From: a bacterium
GTDB lineage: Archaea > Thermoplasmatota > Thermoplasmata > Lutacidiplasmatales > UBA184
NCBI GenBank assembly: GCA_021832495.1
Contig: JAKBKR010000077.1
Coordinates: 1 to 8,159, forward strand
Direction of reading: 5' to 3'
DNA length: 8,159 bases
Shown: positions 1 to 6,318 of the stretch, piece after piece
How the letters are laid out: every line of letters starts with the position of its first letter
Position numbering within the stretch: the first letter of the stretch is position 1
Program-made: the position numbers and the translations under genes
The notes under the pieces: generated by a model
Databases searched by the model: none
What the model saw: the letters and a program-made list of their open reading frames with translations, nothing else
Told to the model about the DNA's origin: nothing

Positions 1-53
1 TATAGTTTCCAGCTTCCATCGTCCGGGAAAACCGGTCAGGGAAGGTGGTCAAG

Positions 54-60
54 TTTTATA
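54..60 (+). promoter_or_regulatory. TATA box of the KaiC-like operon
   Basis: The sequence TTTTATA is an AT island in a GC-rich upstream region. Its centre is about 35 bases before the ATG at 92, so transcription would begin near 80-84 and leave a leader of roughly 8-12 bases. No Shine-Dalgarno sequence precedes the ATG (ttacacccaccATG), which fits short-leader archaeal initiation. A second AT stretch at 73-79 lies too close to the ATG to act as its TATA box. Confidence 0.55.
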
Positions 61-91
61 CCCTACCCGGTGATTATAGGTTACACCCACC

Positions 92-2203
92 ATGGCCGAC
101 GCTTCCGCGCATGGAGATGCAGTGAGTAGTGTCTCCAGTAGTTTTTCAAGGGAAGTAGCGATCTCCCGGGTCGTTCAGACCCTCGGGGTATCTCCCCAAC
201 AGGGAGAACGGCTGTACGAACTGGGATTGAAGACGCCCGAAGATGTGCGCAAGGCGCCGGATGACATCCTCCGAGAGGCGGGTCTCTCGGACCAGGACAT
301 CGCGAACACGCGCCAAGGGACCCCTATGGAAAGTGGGGTTAGCGATGACATGCTCGAGAAGTGGCTCGAGAACCGGGCCCGTTCCAGCCGGAAGAAGGGA
401 GCGAAGACCGCGTCGGCACCCTCCGTTCCCGACGGTTCGGACGACACCTTCCGCCGGTGGGTCGCCGGGGACGACAGCGCCTTTGCCTCCTGGCTGAAAC
501 CGACGGAACCGGACCGCCCTTTGGAACCGCCGGCCCCATTGAAAGAGGCCACCCCCGAACCGGTCGCCGCCCCTCCCGTGGCTCCGACCCCTTCAGTGGA
601 AACCCATTCCACGGAACCCTCACCTGAGAAATCCGCCACGGAAGGTGCGCCGCCACCCCCCATACCGGCCGCTTCCCCCCCTCTTGCCCCATCGGGGCTC
701 AAGGACGAGGAATTCGGAGCGTGGGTCCAATCAAGCCTCGAGGCGATCTCGGCAGGAAAGGTGGATCTGGAAGCCTTTCGCTCTCAGGCCGACCGGTTTT
801 CCGCGGAGATCCGACTCCTTCGGGAGAGCGTGGCCAAGCTGAGTGACACCCTGACCGAGGTGCGCAAAGGGGCGGTCGCTCAGATCAAGTTCGTCCGCAC
901 GCGGGAGATACGTATCAAGGAGGAGGCGCTCGCTGCGAAGGATGCGGAGATCGCATCGCTCCGCGAGCAGGTCGCCTCGGGCAAAGGGGCCGCATCGGCG
1001 GAGGGGGGAAAGGATGGGAAGACCCGCCCCGCGCCATCCTCTATCGCCGCGATGATGGAAGGGGTGCGGGCGCGGGAGAAGGTGCTGGTGGCCCGGGAGG
1101 AGGAACTCCAAGCGCGGGAAGAGGAGCTCAAGCTTCGCCTCGCGGAGGCCCAGAAGCTCAAGAACCCGCTCTTGCTCCGAGAACAAGAGATCGCGAAGTG
1201 GGAGCAGGACCTCCGGATCAAGGACGAACAGTTGAAGGCCCAGATGCGGAAGTTGGAGGCCGACCGGAAGGCTACCCAGGACCCGCAGACCCTAGAAAAG
1301 CTCCGTAAGATCGAGGACCTTGAGGCCGAGATCTCCCGGAAGGAGGCCGAGGTCAAGGCCAAGGAGAACTACCTAGCCCAGCGGCTGGATGAACTGCAGG
1401 GAAAGCAGCGCGAGATCGTGGACCTCGAAGTGGAAAAGCAAAGCGAGGATTTCAACCGGGAGATGAAGGTCGAGCGGGCCAAGACCGGGGTGCGTCGCCT
1501 CGACGACCTCCTCATCGGTGGGCTCCCGATCGGGAGCAACGTCCTTGTCAATGGTACGAAGCACACGGGGAAGGAGATTCTGTCCATGTACCTGGTGGCC
1601 GAGGGGCTCCGGCGGATGGTCCCGGCCCTCTGGGTCCTCACCGACACCGACCCCGAGTCCGTCCGTTCGTCGATGACGGCGATCCTGCCCACGTATCCGG
1701 AGTACGAACGGCGGGGACTCATCCGGTACGTGGACCTCTATTCGAGCAGCCTCGGGAACACCACCGCGGATGAGTTCACGGACCTCATTTCCCTTCGGGA
1801 GGAGGGGGCCCTGGACAAGCTCGCCGATGTGACCGACGCTGTGGCGAAGAAGTTCCTCGAGAAGGCCAAGTACTACCGGCTGGTCTTCATGACGATCAGC
1901 ACGGTGACCGCCCATCTCGAGATCCCAGCCATGATGCGCTTCCTCCAACCGTACGCCGGGAAGCGCCGGAGGGAGAAGGCCGTCTGCTACTTCCTCGTCG
2001 AGACGGGGATGCACGAGGAGGGGGACATCGACTTCCTCGGACATCTCATGGATGGCTCGATCGAACTCAAAGTGGAGCAGATGAAGACGTTCTTGTCCGT
2101 CAAGGGTATCTTGGACTCGGTCCAATCCCGGGCCTGGATCAACTACTCCTTCTCCAAGACAACGTTCGAGATGGGATCCTTCTCCCTCGATCACATCCGG
2201 TAG
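92..2203 (+). CDS. HhH/coiled-coil protein with C-terminal RecA/KaiC-like domain
   Basis: This 703-aa protein has several parts. Residues ~24-75 resemble a helix-hairpin-helix domain like that at the N-terminus of Rad51/RadA. Residues 85-212 hold four short acidic/tryptophan motifs (D-[DE]-x-[FL]-x-x-W-[LV] or close to it) around a Pro/Ala-rich linker (~138-200). Residues ~225-295 and ~325-460 are charged coiled coil. Residues ~463-703 form a RecA/KaiC/RAD55-type domain. The P-loop is GTKHTGKE (488-495): Lys494 is kept, but the usual Thr/Ser is Glu495. The Walker B-like strand reads RLVFMTIST (596-604), with no aspartate at the end of the strand. The catalytic Glu pair of KaiC is not evident (LTDTDPES). 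No signal peptide or membrane segment is seen, so it is probably cytoplasmic. It lies 10 bases upstream of a paralogue, almost certainly co-transcribed. The ATG start is set by the TATA position. The function is unknown; ATP binding is possible, while hydrolysis looks doubtful. Confidence 0.85.
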   Translation: MADASAHGDAVSSVSSSFSREVAISRVVQTLGVSPQQGERLYELGLKTPEDVRKAPDDILREAGLSDQDIANTRQGTPMESGVSDDMLEKWLENRARSSRKKGAKTASAPSVPDGSDDTFRRWVAGDDSAFASWLKPTEPDRPLEPPAPLKEATPEPVAAPPVAPTPSVETHSTEPSPEKSATEGAPPPPIPAASPPLAPSGLKDEEFGAWVQSSLEAISAGKVDLEAFRSQADRFSAEIRLLRESVAKLSDTLTEVRKGAVAQIKFVRTREIRIKEEALAAKDAEIASLREQVASGKGAASAEGGKDGKTRPAPSSIAAMMEGVRAREKVLVAREEELQAREEELKLRLAEAQKLKNPLLLREQEIAKWEQDLRIKDEQLKAQMRKLEADRKATQDPQTLEKLRKIEDLEAEISRKEAEVKAKENYLAQRLDELQGKQREIVDLEVEKQSEDFNREMKVERAKTGVRRLDDLLIGGLPIGSNVLVNGTKHTGKEILSMYLVAEGLRRMVPALWVLTDTDPESVRSSMTAILPTYPEYERRGLIRYVDLYSSSLGNTTADEFTDLISLREEGALDKLADVTDAVAKKFLEKAKYYRLVFMTISTVTAHLEIPAMMRFLQPYAGKRRREKAVCYFLVETGMHEEGDIDFLGHLMDGSIELKVEQMKTFLSVKGILDSVQSRAWINYSFSKTTFEMGSFSLDHIR

Positions 2204-2213
2204 GGGTTCGACC

Positions 2214-3443
2214 GTGGTGAAAGGAACGCTGCGCAAGCAACTCCGTCGGCTTCGGATATCGAACGTGGCCGCGAGCAACCGGGAGGAGATCCCCTCCCCC
2301 AGCGACCGCGCCCTACGGACCATCATGGCGGACATCGAGGAGCGGAGACGGCTCCACGAGCGGCTGGAAGCCGCCCTCGCAGAGCAGCAGTCCATCCCGC
2401 GACCCGTCCCCAACGGGACTCGCTGGGCGGAAATGGACCGCCGGGAGAAGAGCATTCAGGAGGCAGAACGGGCCCTCGCCCAGCGAGAGGAGGCCTTGCG
2501 GGCGCACCTCGAATCGTATGAGCGTCGACGCGGCGAAATCTCGGACGAGAAGATCCTGGCCGAGCTCCGGAAGCTGGACGTGAAGCTCGCCAACCTGTCC
2601 CCTTCTTCGCCGAAACCTCGACCCGAGGTCACGCCCCAAGGCCCGGCATCCTCGGTCAAGCAAGAGCCTGAGGCCGAGGGGGACGAGGGTACCCCTCCCA
2701 GGACCTTGACGGCGCATGATGGCACAGGGGTATCCCGTTTGGACGACCTTCTCGGTGGCGGCATCCCGATCGGGTCGAACGTGATGGTGATAGGACCCCG
2801 GCACTCTGGCCCCGATGTCCTCGGTCGATTCCTTGCGGCAGAAGGGCTCCGCCGGTCCATCCCGATGGTCTGGGTCCTGACGGATCAGGACATGGATTCC
2901 ATCCAGGAGGGTATGACCGCGATCCTGGACAATTATCGGGAGTACGAGCGAAAGGGGCTCGTGAAATACGTAGACCTCTACTCCACCCGGATCGGCTCCG
3001 CGGAACTGCACGAGAATGTCTGGCATATCTCGGTCACGGAGTCCGATGCCTTGGAAAAACTGGAGCACGTGGTGGGGGAAATCGCCGCCGACTTCGCCAA
3101 GAGTGGGACCCATTTCCATCTCGTCTTCCAGTCCATCAGCACTCTCACGGCGTCCCTCGACTCCCAAGCCATCCTGAAGTTCCTCCTTCCCTTCACGGGC
3201 CGAAGGCACCGAGAAGGGGCCGTGTCCTACTATGTGGTCGACCCCGGGATATCCCAGCCTGGGGAGATCGAGCTCCTGGAACACATGATGTCGGGGTCCT
3301 TGAACCTGAAGAAGGAGGGAGAGAAGTTCTTCCTTTCGGCGCAAGGGATTGCCGACGAGGTGCGTTCCCGAGGGTGGATCCAATACACGTTCACGCGCAG
3401 CCGGTTCCAGTTGGGCTCGTTCTCCCTGACCCACATCCGGTAA
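2214..3443 (+). CDS. Coiled-coil paralogue with degenerate RecA/KaiC-like domain
   Basis: This 409-aa protein is the second gene of the pair. It has a basic N-terminus, charged coiled coil (~32-128), an acidic/proline linker (~129-165) and a RecA/KaiC-like domain (~171-409). The domain aligns without gaps to the last 239 residues of the preceding protein, with about 51% identity by hand count (122 of 239). Its P-loop reads GPRHSGPD (194-201), so the phosphate-binding lysine is Pro200. The Walker B-like strand is HLVFQSIST, with Gln306 where Asp is expected. It therefore looks like a pseudo-ATPase. It lacks the helix-hairpin-helix and Trp-motif region of its neighbour. Both proteins end in GSFSLxHIR. 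The start is GTG 2214 (GTG 2217 is also possible), preceded by a weak AGGGG that overlaps the upstream stop codon, which suggests translational coupling. Function is unknown; a regulatory or structural partner of the upstream protein is inferred. Confidence 0.85.
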   Translation: MVKGTLRKQLRRLRISNVAASNREEIPSPSDRALRTIMADIEERRRLHERLEAALAEQQSIPRPVPNGTRWAEMDRREKSIQEAERALAQREEALRAHLESYERRRGEISDEKILAELRKLDVKLANLSPSSPKPRPEVTPQGPASSVKQEPEAEGDEGTPPRTLTAHDGTGVSRLDDLLGGGIPIGSNVMVIGPRHSGPDVLGRFLAAEGLRRSIPMVWVLTDQDMDSIQEGMTAILDNYREYERKGLVKYVDLYSTRIGSAELHENVWHISVTESDALEKLEHVVGEIAADFAKSGTHFHLVFQSISTLTASLDSQAILKFLLPFTGRRHREGAVSYYVVDPGISQPGEIELLEHMMSGSLNLKKEGEKFFLSAQGIADEVRSRGWIQYTFTRSRFQLGSFSLTHIR

Positions 3444-3467
3444 GGCTTCGGACGGGCCCGTAGCACA

Positions 3468-3475
3468 CTTATATA
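3468..3475 (+). promoter_or_regulatory. TATA box of the SRP RNA gene
   Basis: CTTATATA lies 25 bases downstream of the preceding stop codon. Its centre is about 25 bases before the 5' end of the SRP RNA predicted from helix 1 pairing (near 3496). Agreement between this spacing and the independently folded RNA end makes it the best-supported promoter in the window. It implies that the RNA is transcribed separately from the protein operon upstream. Confidence 0.75.
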
Positions 3476-3495
3476 GGAGTCCGGGGTTGAGCTTC

Positions 3496-3812
3496 CTGCC
3501 AGGCTTTGCCGGGGGGTTAGGCGTCCCCTTGTACACCAAAATCGTCTTCAGTGGGGGCGAAAGTCCGGGGCGGCGTAGCGCGAAGAAGGTTGCCAGTCGG
3601 AAAGCTCGATGACCCTCCTGACCCTCCGGGCCAGTTGTATCGCGACGGGTTTCTGGAAGGAAGCCCTAGCGGTTATCCATCGCGGGCACCGGGCGAGGTC
3701 CTGACGGGAGCAGCCTTACCGTGACACGCTGGCGCTGAAGGAAAACCGGGAACGAGAGCGCCGGCTGGGCCACAGCCTCCTTCGCGAGGCGTCCACCCGG
3801 ACGGCCTGGTAC
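3496..3812 (+). ncRNA. ffs: Signal recognition particle RNA (archaeal 7S RNA)
   Basis: This RNA of about 317 nt is the core of the SRP, which binds SRP54 and SRP19 and delivers signal-peptide-bearing ribosomes to the membrane. The 5' domain has the archaeal GGGGGGTTAGGCGTCCCC hairpin (3511-3528) followed by TTGTA. Helix 1 pairs 3497-3504 with 3804-3811. The base of helix 5 pairs GTCCGGG (3563-3569) with CCCGGAC (3796-3802); its far end pairs GCCAG (3630-3634) with CTGGC (3729-3733). Helix 6 is a hairpin (3647-3653 with 3660-3666) capped by GGAA (3655-3658), the GNAR-type loop bound by SRP19. Helix 8, the SRP54 site, runs 3692-3715: GGC, symmetric loop GAGG/AGCA, stem TCC/GGG, tetraloop TGAC. 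GGGAGCAGCC matches the conserved 3' strand. The UGAC loop instead of GGAA is unusual. Ends are estimated from helix 1 and may be off by a few bases. Confidence 0.92.
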
Positions 3813-3825
3813 CGGCCCGCTCGGA

Positions 3826-3840
3826 GGGAGCGATTCTCCC
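3826..3840 (+). terminator. Possible hairpin downstream of the SRP RNA
   Basis: GGGAG (3826-3830) pairs with CTCCC (3836-3840) around a five-base loop, 14 bases past the estimated SRP RNA end and before the convergent PAN stop codon. There is no T-run after it, and archaeal termination usually relies on T-tracts, so it could be a processing or folding element, or chance in GC-rich sequence. Confidence 0.25.
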
Positions 3841-3856
3841 CGGGGACGGTCGCCCT

Positions 3857-5059
3857 CTATGCGAACATCCCGACGGCCTCGCGCTTCACGTCCTCGTCGC
3901 CGAGGACCTTCTCGATGGCCCGCTCGAAGTCGCCTTGAGTGACGAACTCACGCTCTTCCCGGATGGCGTTCATCCCGGCCTCGGTGCATATCGACTTGAT
4001 GTCCGCCCCGGTGGCGCCCTCGGCACGCTGACCGATCAGCTCGATATCGAGCTCCCCCTTGATGTTCATCGGTCGCACGTGGATCTTGAGGATCTCGACC
4101 CGGGCAGGGTACGACGGGACCGGGATCTCGACTATGCGGTCGAAACGGCCCGGTCGGAGCAGGGCATCGTCCAAGATGTCAGGGCGGTTGGTGGCCGCGA
4201 TGATCTTGACGTTCGTCGGAGGCTCGAACCCATCCATCTCGGCGAGGAGTTGCATGAGCGTACGCTGGACCTCACGGTCCCCGCTCGTGGCCACATCCAA
4301 ACGTTTGGCACCAATGGCGTCCACTTCGTCGATGAAGATGATGCTGGGAGCCTTCTCCTTCGCCATCTCGAAGAGCTCCCGTACGAGCCGGGCCCCTTCC
4401 CCGATGTATTTCTGCACGAGCTCACTGCCGACCAACCGGATGAAGGTCGCGTTCGTGTGGTGCGCCACCGCCTTCGCAATCAGGGTCTTCCCGGTGCCCG
4501 GAGGGCCGATAAGGAGCACTCCCTTGGGTGGGACCACTCCGACCTTACGGTAGAGTTCGCCGCGGAGCAAGGGATACTCGACCGCCTCCCGGACCTCGCG
4601 TAGCTGCTCTTCAAGACCCCCGATGTCCTCGTAGGTGACGCCCGGGCGGGTGATGATCTCGCTGGCGGTCACGAGCGGGTCCACGGACGGCGGAAGTACG
4701 CCCATGACGGCAAGCGTCTGCTTGTTCAGCGCCACGCGTGAACCTAGAGTCAGCTTGACGGACTCGACGTTCTCCGCCGAGTTCACGACGAAGTCTGGAC
4801 CGGTGGAGCTCTTGACGACCACCCGGCCATCGCTCAGGACATCCCGGACCGTCCCGACGATGAGGGGAGGATATCGCAACCGCTCGAGTTCCGACTTGAC
4901 CCGCTTGTTCTCGCGTTGGAGCCGCAGTATCTCGCTCTCCATGTACTGGCGCTCGCTCTCCACGCGCTTGATCGCCTCCGCGAGCTGCAGATTGCGCAGC
5001 TCGAGGAATTCCCGCCGTGAATAGACGTCTTCCCCCGGGGTCGTTGCTTCCTCGCTCAT
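3857..5059 (-). CDS. pan: Proteasome-activating nucleotidase (PAN)
   Basis: This 400-aa AAA+ ATPase forms the hexameric ring that unfolds substrates and feeds them into the archaeal 20S proteasome; it is the archaeal counterpart of the 26S Rpt subunits. Residues ~15-62 are the N-terminal coiled coil, ending in RYPPL (62-66) where PAN has its linker prolines. Residues ~66-125 are the OB domain. The AAA core has Walker A GPPGTGKT (185-192), pore loop KYIG (217-220), Walker B IIFIDE (240-245), sensor 1 Asn291, and arginine fingers Arg302 and Arg305 in LLRPGRFDR. GATGAD (348-353) lies in the helical subdomain. Length is normal for PAN. The last residues are GMFA: a Hb-aromatic-X tail with Phe in place of the Tyr of the usual HbYX motif that opens the proteasome gate. 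The coiled coil and OB domain distinguish it from CDC48/VAT. No 20S subunit gene is in the window. The ATG at 5059 is supported by a TATA box at a suitable distance. Confidence 0.95.
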   Translation of the reverse strand: MSEEATTPGEDVYSRREFLELRNLQLAEAIKRVESERQYMESEILRLQRENKRVKSELERLRYPPLIVGTVRDVLSDGRVVVKSSTGPDFVVNSAENVESVKLTLGSRVALNKQTLAVMGVLPPSVDPLVTASEIITRPGVTYEDIGGLEEQLREVREAVEYPLLRGELYRKVGVVPPKGVLLIGPPGTGKTLIAKAVAHHTNATFIRLVGSELVQKYIGEGARLVRELFEMAKEKAPSIIFIDEVDAIGAKRLDVATSGDREVQRTLMQLLAEMDGFEPPTNVKIIAATNRPDILDDALLRPGRFDRIVEIPVPSYPARVEILKIHVRPMNIKGELDIELIGQRAEGATGADIKSICTEAGMNAIREEREFVTQGDFERAIEKVLGDEDVKREAVGMFA

Positions 5060-5077
5060 TCCTTCCGGCCTTGATGT

Positions 5078-5085
5078 AGATAAGT
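5078..5085 (+). promoter_or_regulatory. Possible TATA-like element for pantoate kinase
   Basis: GATAAGTA is the only AT-rich candidate at the right distance (about 27 bases) for transcription beginning at or just before the ATG at 5109. If used, the mRNA would be leaderless or nearly so. It lies close to the predicted PAN transcription start on the opposite strand. The match to a TATA consensus is weak. Confidence 0.35.
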
Positions 5086-5095
5086 ACGGCGCTGC

Positions 5096-5103
5096 ATATA
5101 AAG
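5096..5103 (-). promoter_or_regulatory. TATA box of PAN
   Basis: On the minus strand this reads CTTTATAT. Its centre is about 40 bases before the PAN ATG (5059), which predicts a start of transcription near 5073 and a leader of about 14 bases. A purine stretch GGAAGGA directly abuts the ATG, too close to be a normal Shine-Dalgarno. The box lies only 5 bases upstream of the divergent pantoate kinase ATG, so transcription complexes on the two strands should compete. Confidence 0.6.
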
Positions 5104-5108
5104 CATTG

Positions 5109-6017
5109 ATGGCGGACGGGGAGTGGTCCTCGGAGGAAGCCCGGGCCTTTGCCCCCGGTCATGTGACGGGCCTGTTCGCTCCCGTCACTCCGGGGAACGA
5201 TGTTCGAGCCTGGGGGTCAGTTGGGTTGGGGATCGTCCTGAACAAGGGCGCCCGGGTCCGGGCTCGGGCCCGGAGGGGTTCAGGAAGCTCCCTCCAAGTC
5301 CATAGCCCGACGCTTAGCTGCGGGCTATCGATAACCGAGAAGGCCGTTCGGGGCCTCTGGGACTCCGCCCCTTACCCGGGGTCGATCGATGTGGAGATCG
5401 TGCACGAGCTTCCCGTGGCGCGCGGTCTCGGCATGAGCGCCGCGGGCACCCTCGCCGCCTCCCTGGCCGTGGCAAAGCTCCTCCACCTTCCAGAGTCGGC
5501 GGCGGTTGTCGCCGCCCACACCGCGGAGGTCGAGGGCCACGGGGGACTGGGGGGGGTTCCAGCTATCCTTGGCGGTGGAGTTGAAGTGCGTCGGACAGCA
5601 GGGATACCACCCTTCGGCAAGGTCGAACGTACCCCCTTTGGAATGCCCGTGCTCGTGGCGTGCTTGCCCCAACCCTTGGAATCCCCACCGCTCCTTGGGG
5701 ACGCCCACTTTCTCGCACAGGTCACCCGGGCAGCGCAGGACCTCTTGGAAGCGGTGCCCTTGCCCCCCGTTCCGACGGACAGCCTGATGCAGCTCTCGTC
5801 TCGGTTCACAGAGAGGCTCAGCCTAGCAACGCCCCCGCTCAAAGAAGGATTGGACCTCCTGAGACACCGGGGGATCGTGGCGGCACAAGCAATGCTAGGG
5901 AACACCCTCTTCACCATCGGGTACGAACCCGAGGTAACACGGGAGCTGGAGGCGAAAGGGTTCACCCTCTACCAACTGCGTGGAGGGTCTTCCGGCGCCG
6001 CTTTGGTCACCGGTTGA
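5109..6017 (+). CDS. pok: Pantoate kinase (GHMP kinase family)
   Basis: This 302-aa protein is predicted to phosphorylate pantoate to 4-phosphopantoate, the first step of the archaeal route to 4'-phosphopantothenate, which replaces the bacterial PanC/PanK order in coenzyme A synthesis. The N-terminal motif FAPGHVTGLF (14-23) with GSVGLGI (36-42) is typical of archaeal pantoate kinases. The GHMP ATP-binding motif is PVARGLGMSAAGT (102-114), and GNTLFTIG (264-271) matches the C-terminal GHMP motif region. Length is usual for the family. ATG 5109 is chosen because no other in-frame start lies before the FAPGH motif except TTG 5106. The partner enzyme, phosphopantothenate synthetase, is often adjacent in archaea but is not in this window. 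The gene diverges from PAN across 49 bases and converges with the trpS-side genes. Another GHMP kinase is a less likely alternative. Confidence 0.88.
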   Translation: MADGEWSSEEARAFAPGHVTGLFAPVTPGNDVRAWGSVGLGIVLNKGARVRARARRGSGSSLQVHSPTLSCGLSITEKAVRGLWDSAPYPGSIDVEIVHELPVARGLGMSAAGTLAASLAVAKLLHLPESAAVVAAHTAEVEGHGGLGGVPAILGGGVEVRRTAGIPPFGKVERTPFGMPVLVACLPQPLESPPLLGDAHFLAQVTRAAQDLLEAVPLPPVPTDSLMQLSSRFTERLSLATPPLKEGLDLLRHRGIVAAQAMLGNTLFTIGYEPEVTRELEAKGFTLYQLRGGSSGAALVTG

Positions 6018-6091
6018 ACGTGCGATCGGCCCCCCTAGAATAGGACCTCAGATCGTTGAAGTCCTCGGGGATATAGGGATGGGAGGGGGCG

Positions 6092-6310
6092 CTATTGCTT
6101 GTTCGGACTTCGCCTAGGACGGACGTCGGATCCAAAGTGGACGAACTGGACGACCACGAACGCCGCCATGACCACGACCAGCAGCACGGCGAGGGCATTG
6201 GAAAGCGGGATCCATCCCTGCAGGGCGCAGTAGACCGCGCTGATGGGTAAAAGGATGGAAACGACACCGAGGCCGAGGGTGGATGCCTGCCACCACACCG
6301 GGAAAGCCAC
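6092..6310 (-). CDS. Small two-helix membrane protein, function unknown
   Basis: The 72-aa product has two predicted membrane helices: about residues 11-30 (LGLGVVSILLPISAVYCAL) and 36-57, rich in Val, Ala and Leu. A basic C-terminal tail (RPRRSPNK) probably faces the cytoplasm, giving a hairpin with both ends inside. The gene begins 8 bases after the trpS stop codon on the same strand, so it is likely co-transcribed. The start GTG 6310 is the first usable codon after the trpS stop; GTG 6298 is also possible. A GGAGG at 6324-6328, inside the trpS end, lies 13 bases upstream, which is rather far for a ribosome binding site. I do not recognise the family. The hydrophobic pattern and operon position support a real gene, but the start is uncertain. 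Confidence 0.6.
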   Translation of the reverse strand: MAFPVWWQASTLGLGVVSILLPISAVYCALQGWIPLSNALAVLLVVVMAAFVVVQFVHFGSDVRPRRSPNKQ

Positions 6311-6318
6311 CGGTTGCC

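Noticed and set aside
23..35. Hairpin CCGG-GAAAA-CCGG upstream of the first gene
   Set aside because: The stem is only four pairs with no T-run and the upstream context is cut off by the window edge, so a terminator or regulatory role cannot be supported.
1373..2455. A 360-codon minus-strand open frame antisense to the first KaiC-like gene
   Set aside because: It lies opposite the well-supported coding frame, has low-complexity Arg/Gly/Pro/Leu composition and no recognisable domain; long antisense frames are common in GC-rich DNA.
2313..3539. A 408-codon minus-strand open frame across the second KaiC-like gene
   Set aside because: It is antisense to a domain-containing gene, also runs into the SRP RNA, and has no motif of its own.
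3556..3570. GCGAAAGTCCGGGGC resembling the conserved start of RNase P RNA
   Set aside because: The flanking sequence pairs as SRP RNA helices 1 and 5, and the helix 8 core is downstream; other conserved RNase P RNA elements are absent.
3935..4603. A 222-codon plus-strand open frame opposite PAN
   Set aside because: It is the mirror of the PAN coding frame; PAN has all AAA+ motifs and this frame has none.
6042..6065. AGGAC/GTCCT inverted repeat in the convergent gap between pantoate kinase and the small membrane protein gene
   Set aside because: Five-base arms with a 14-base loop and no T-tract are expected by chance; not enough for a terminator call.
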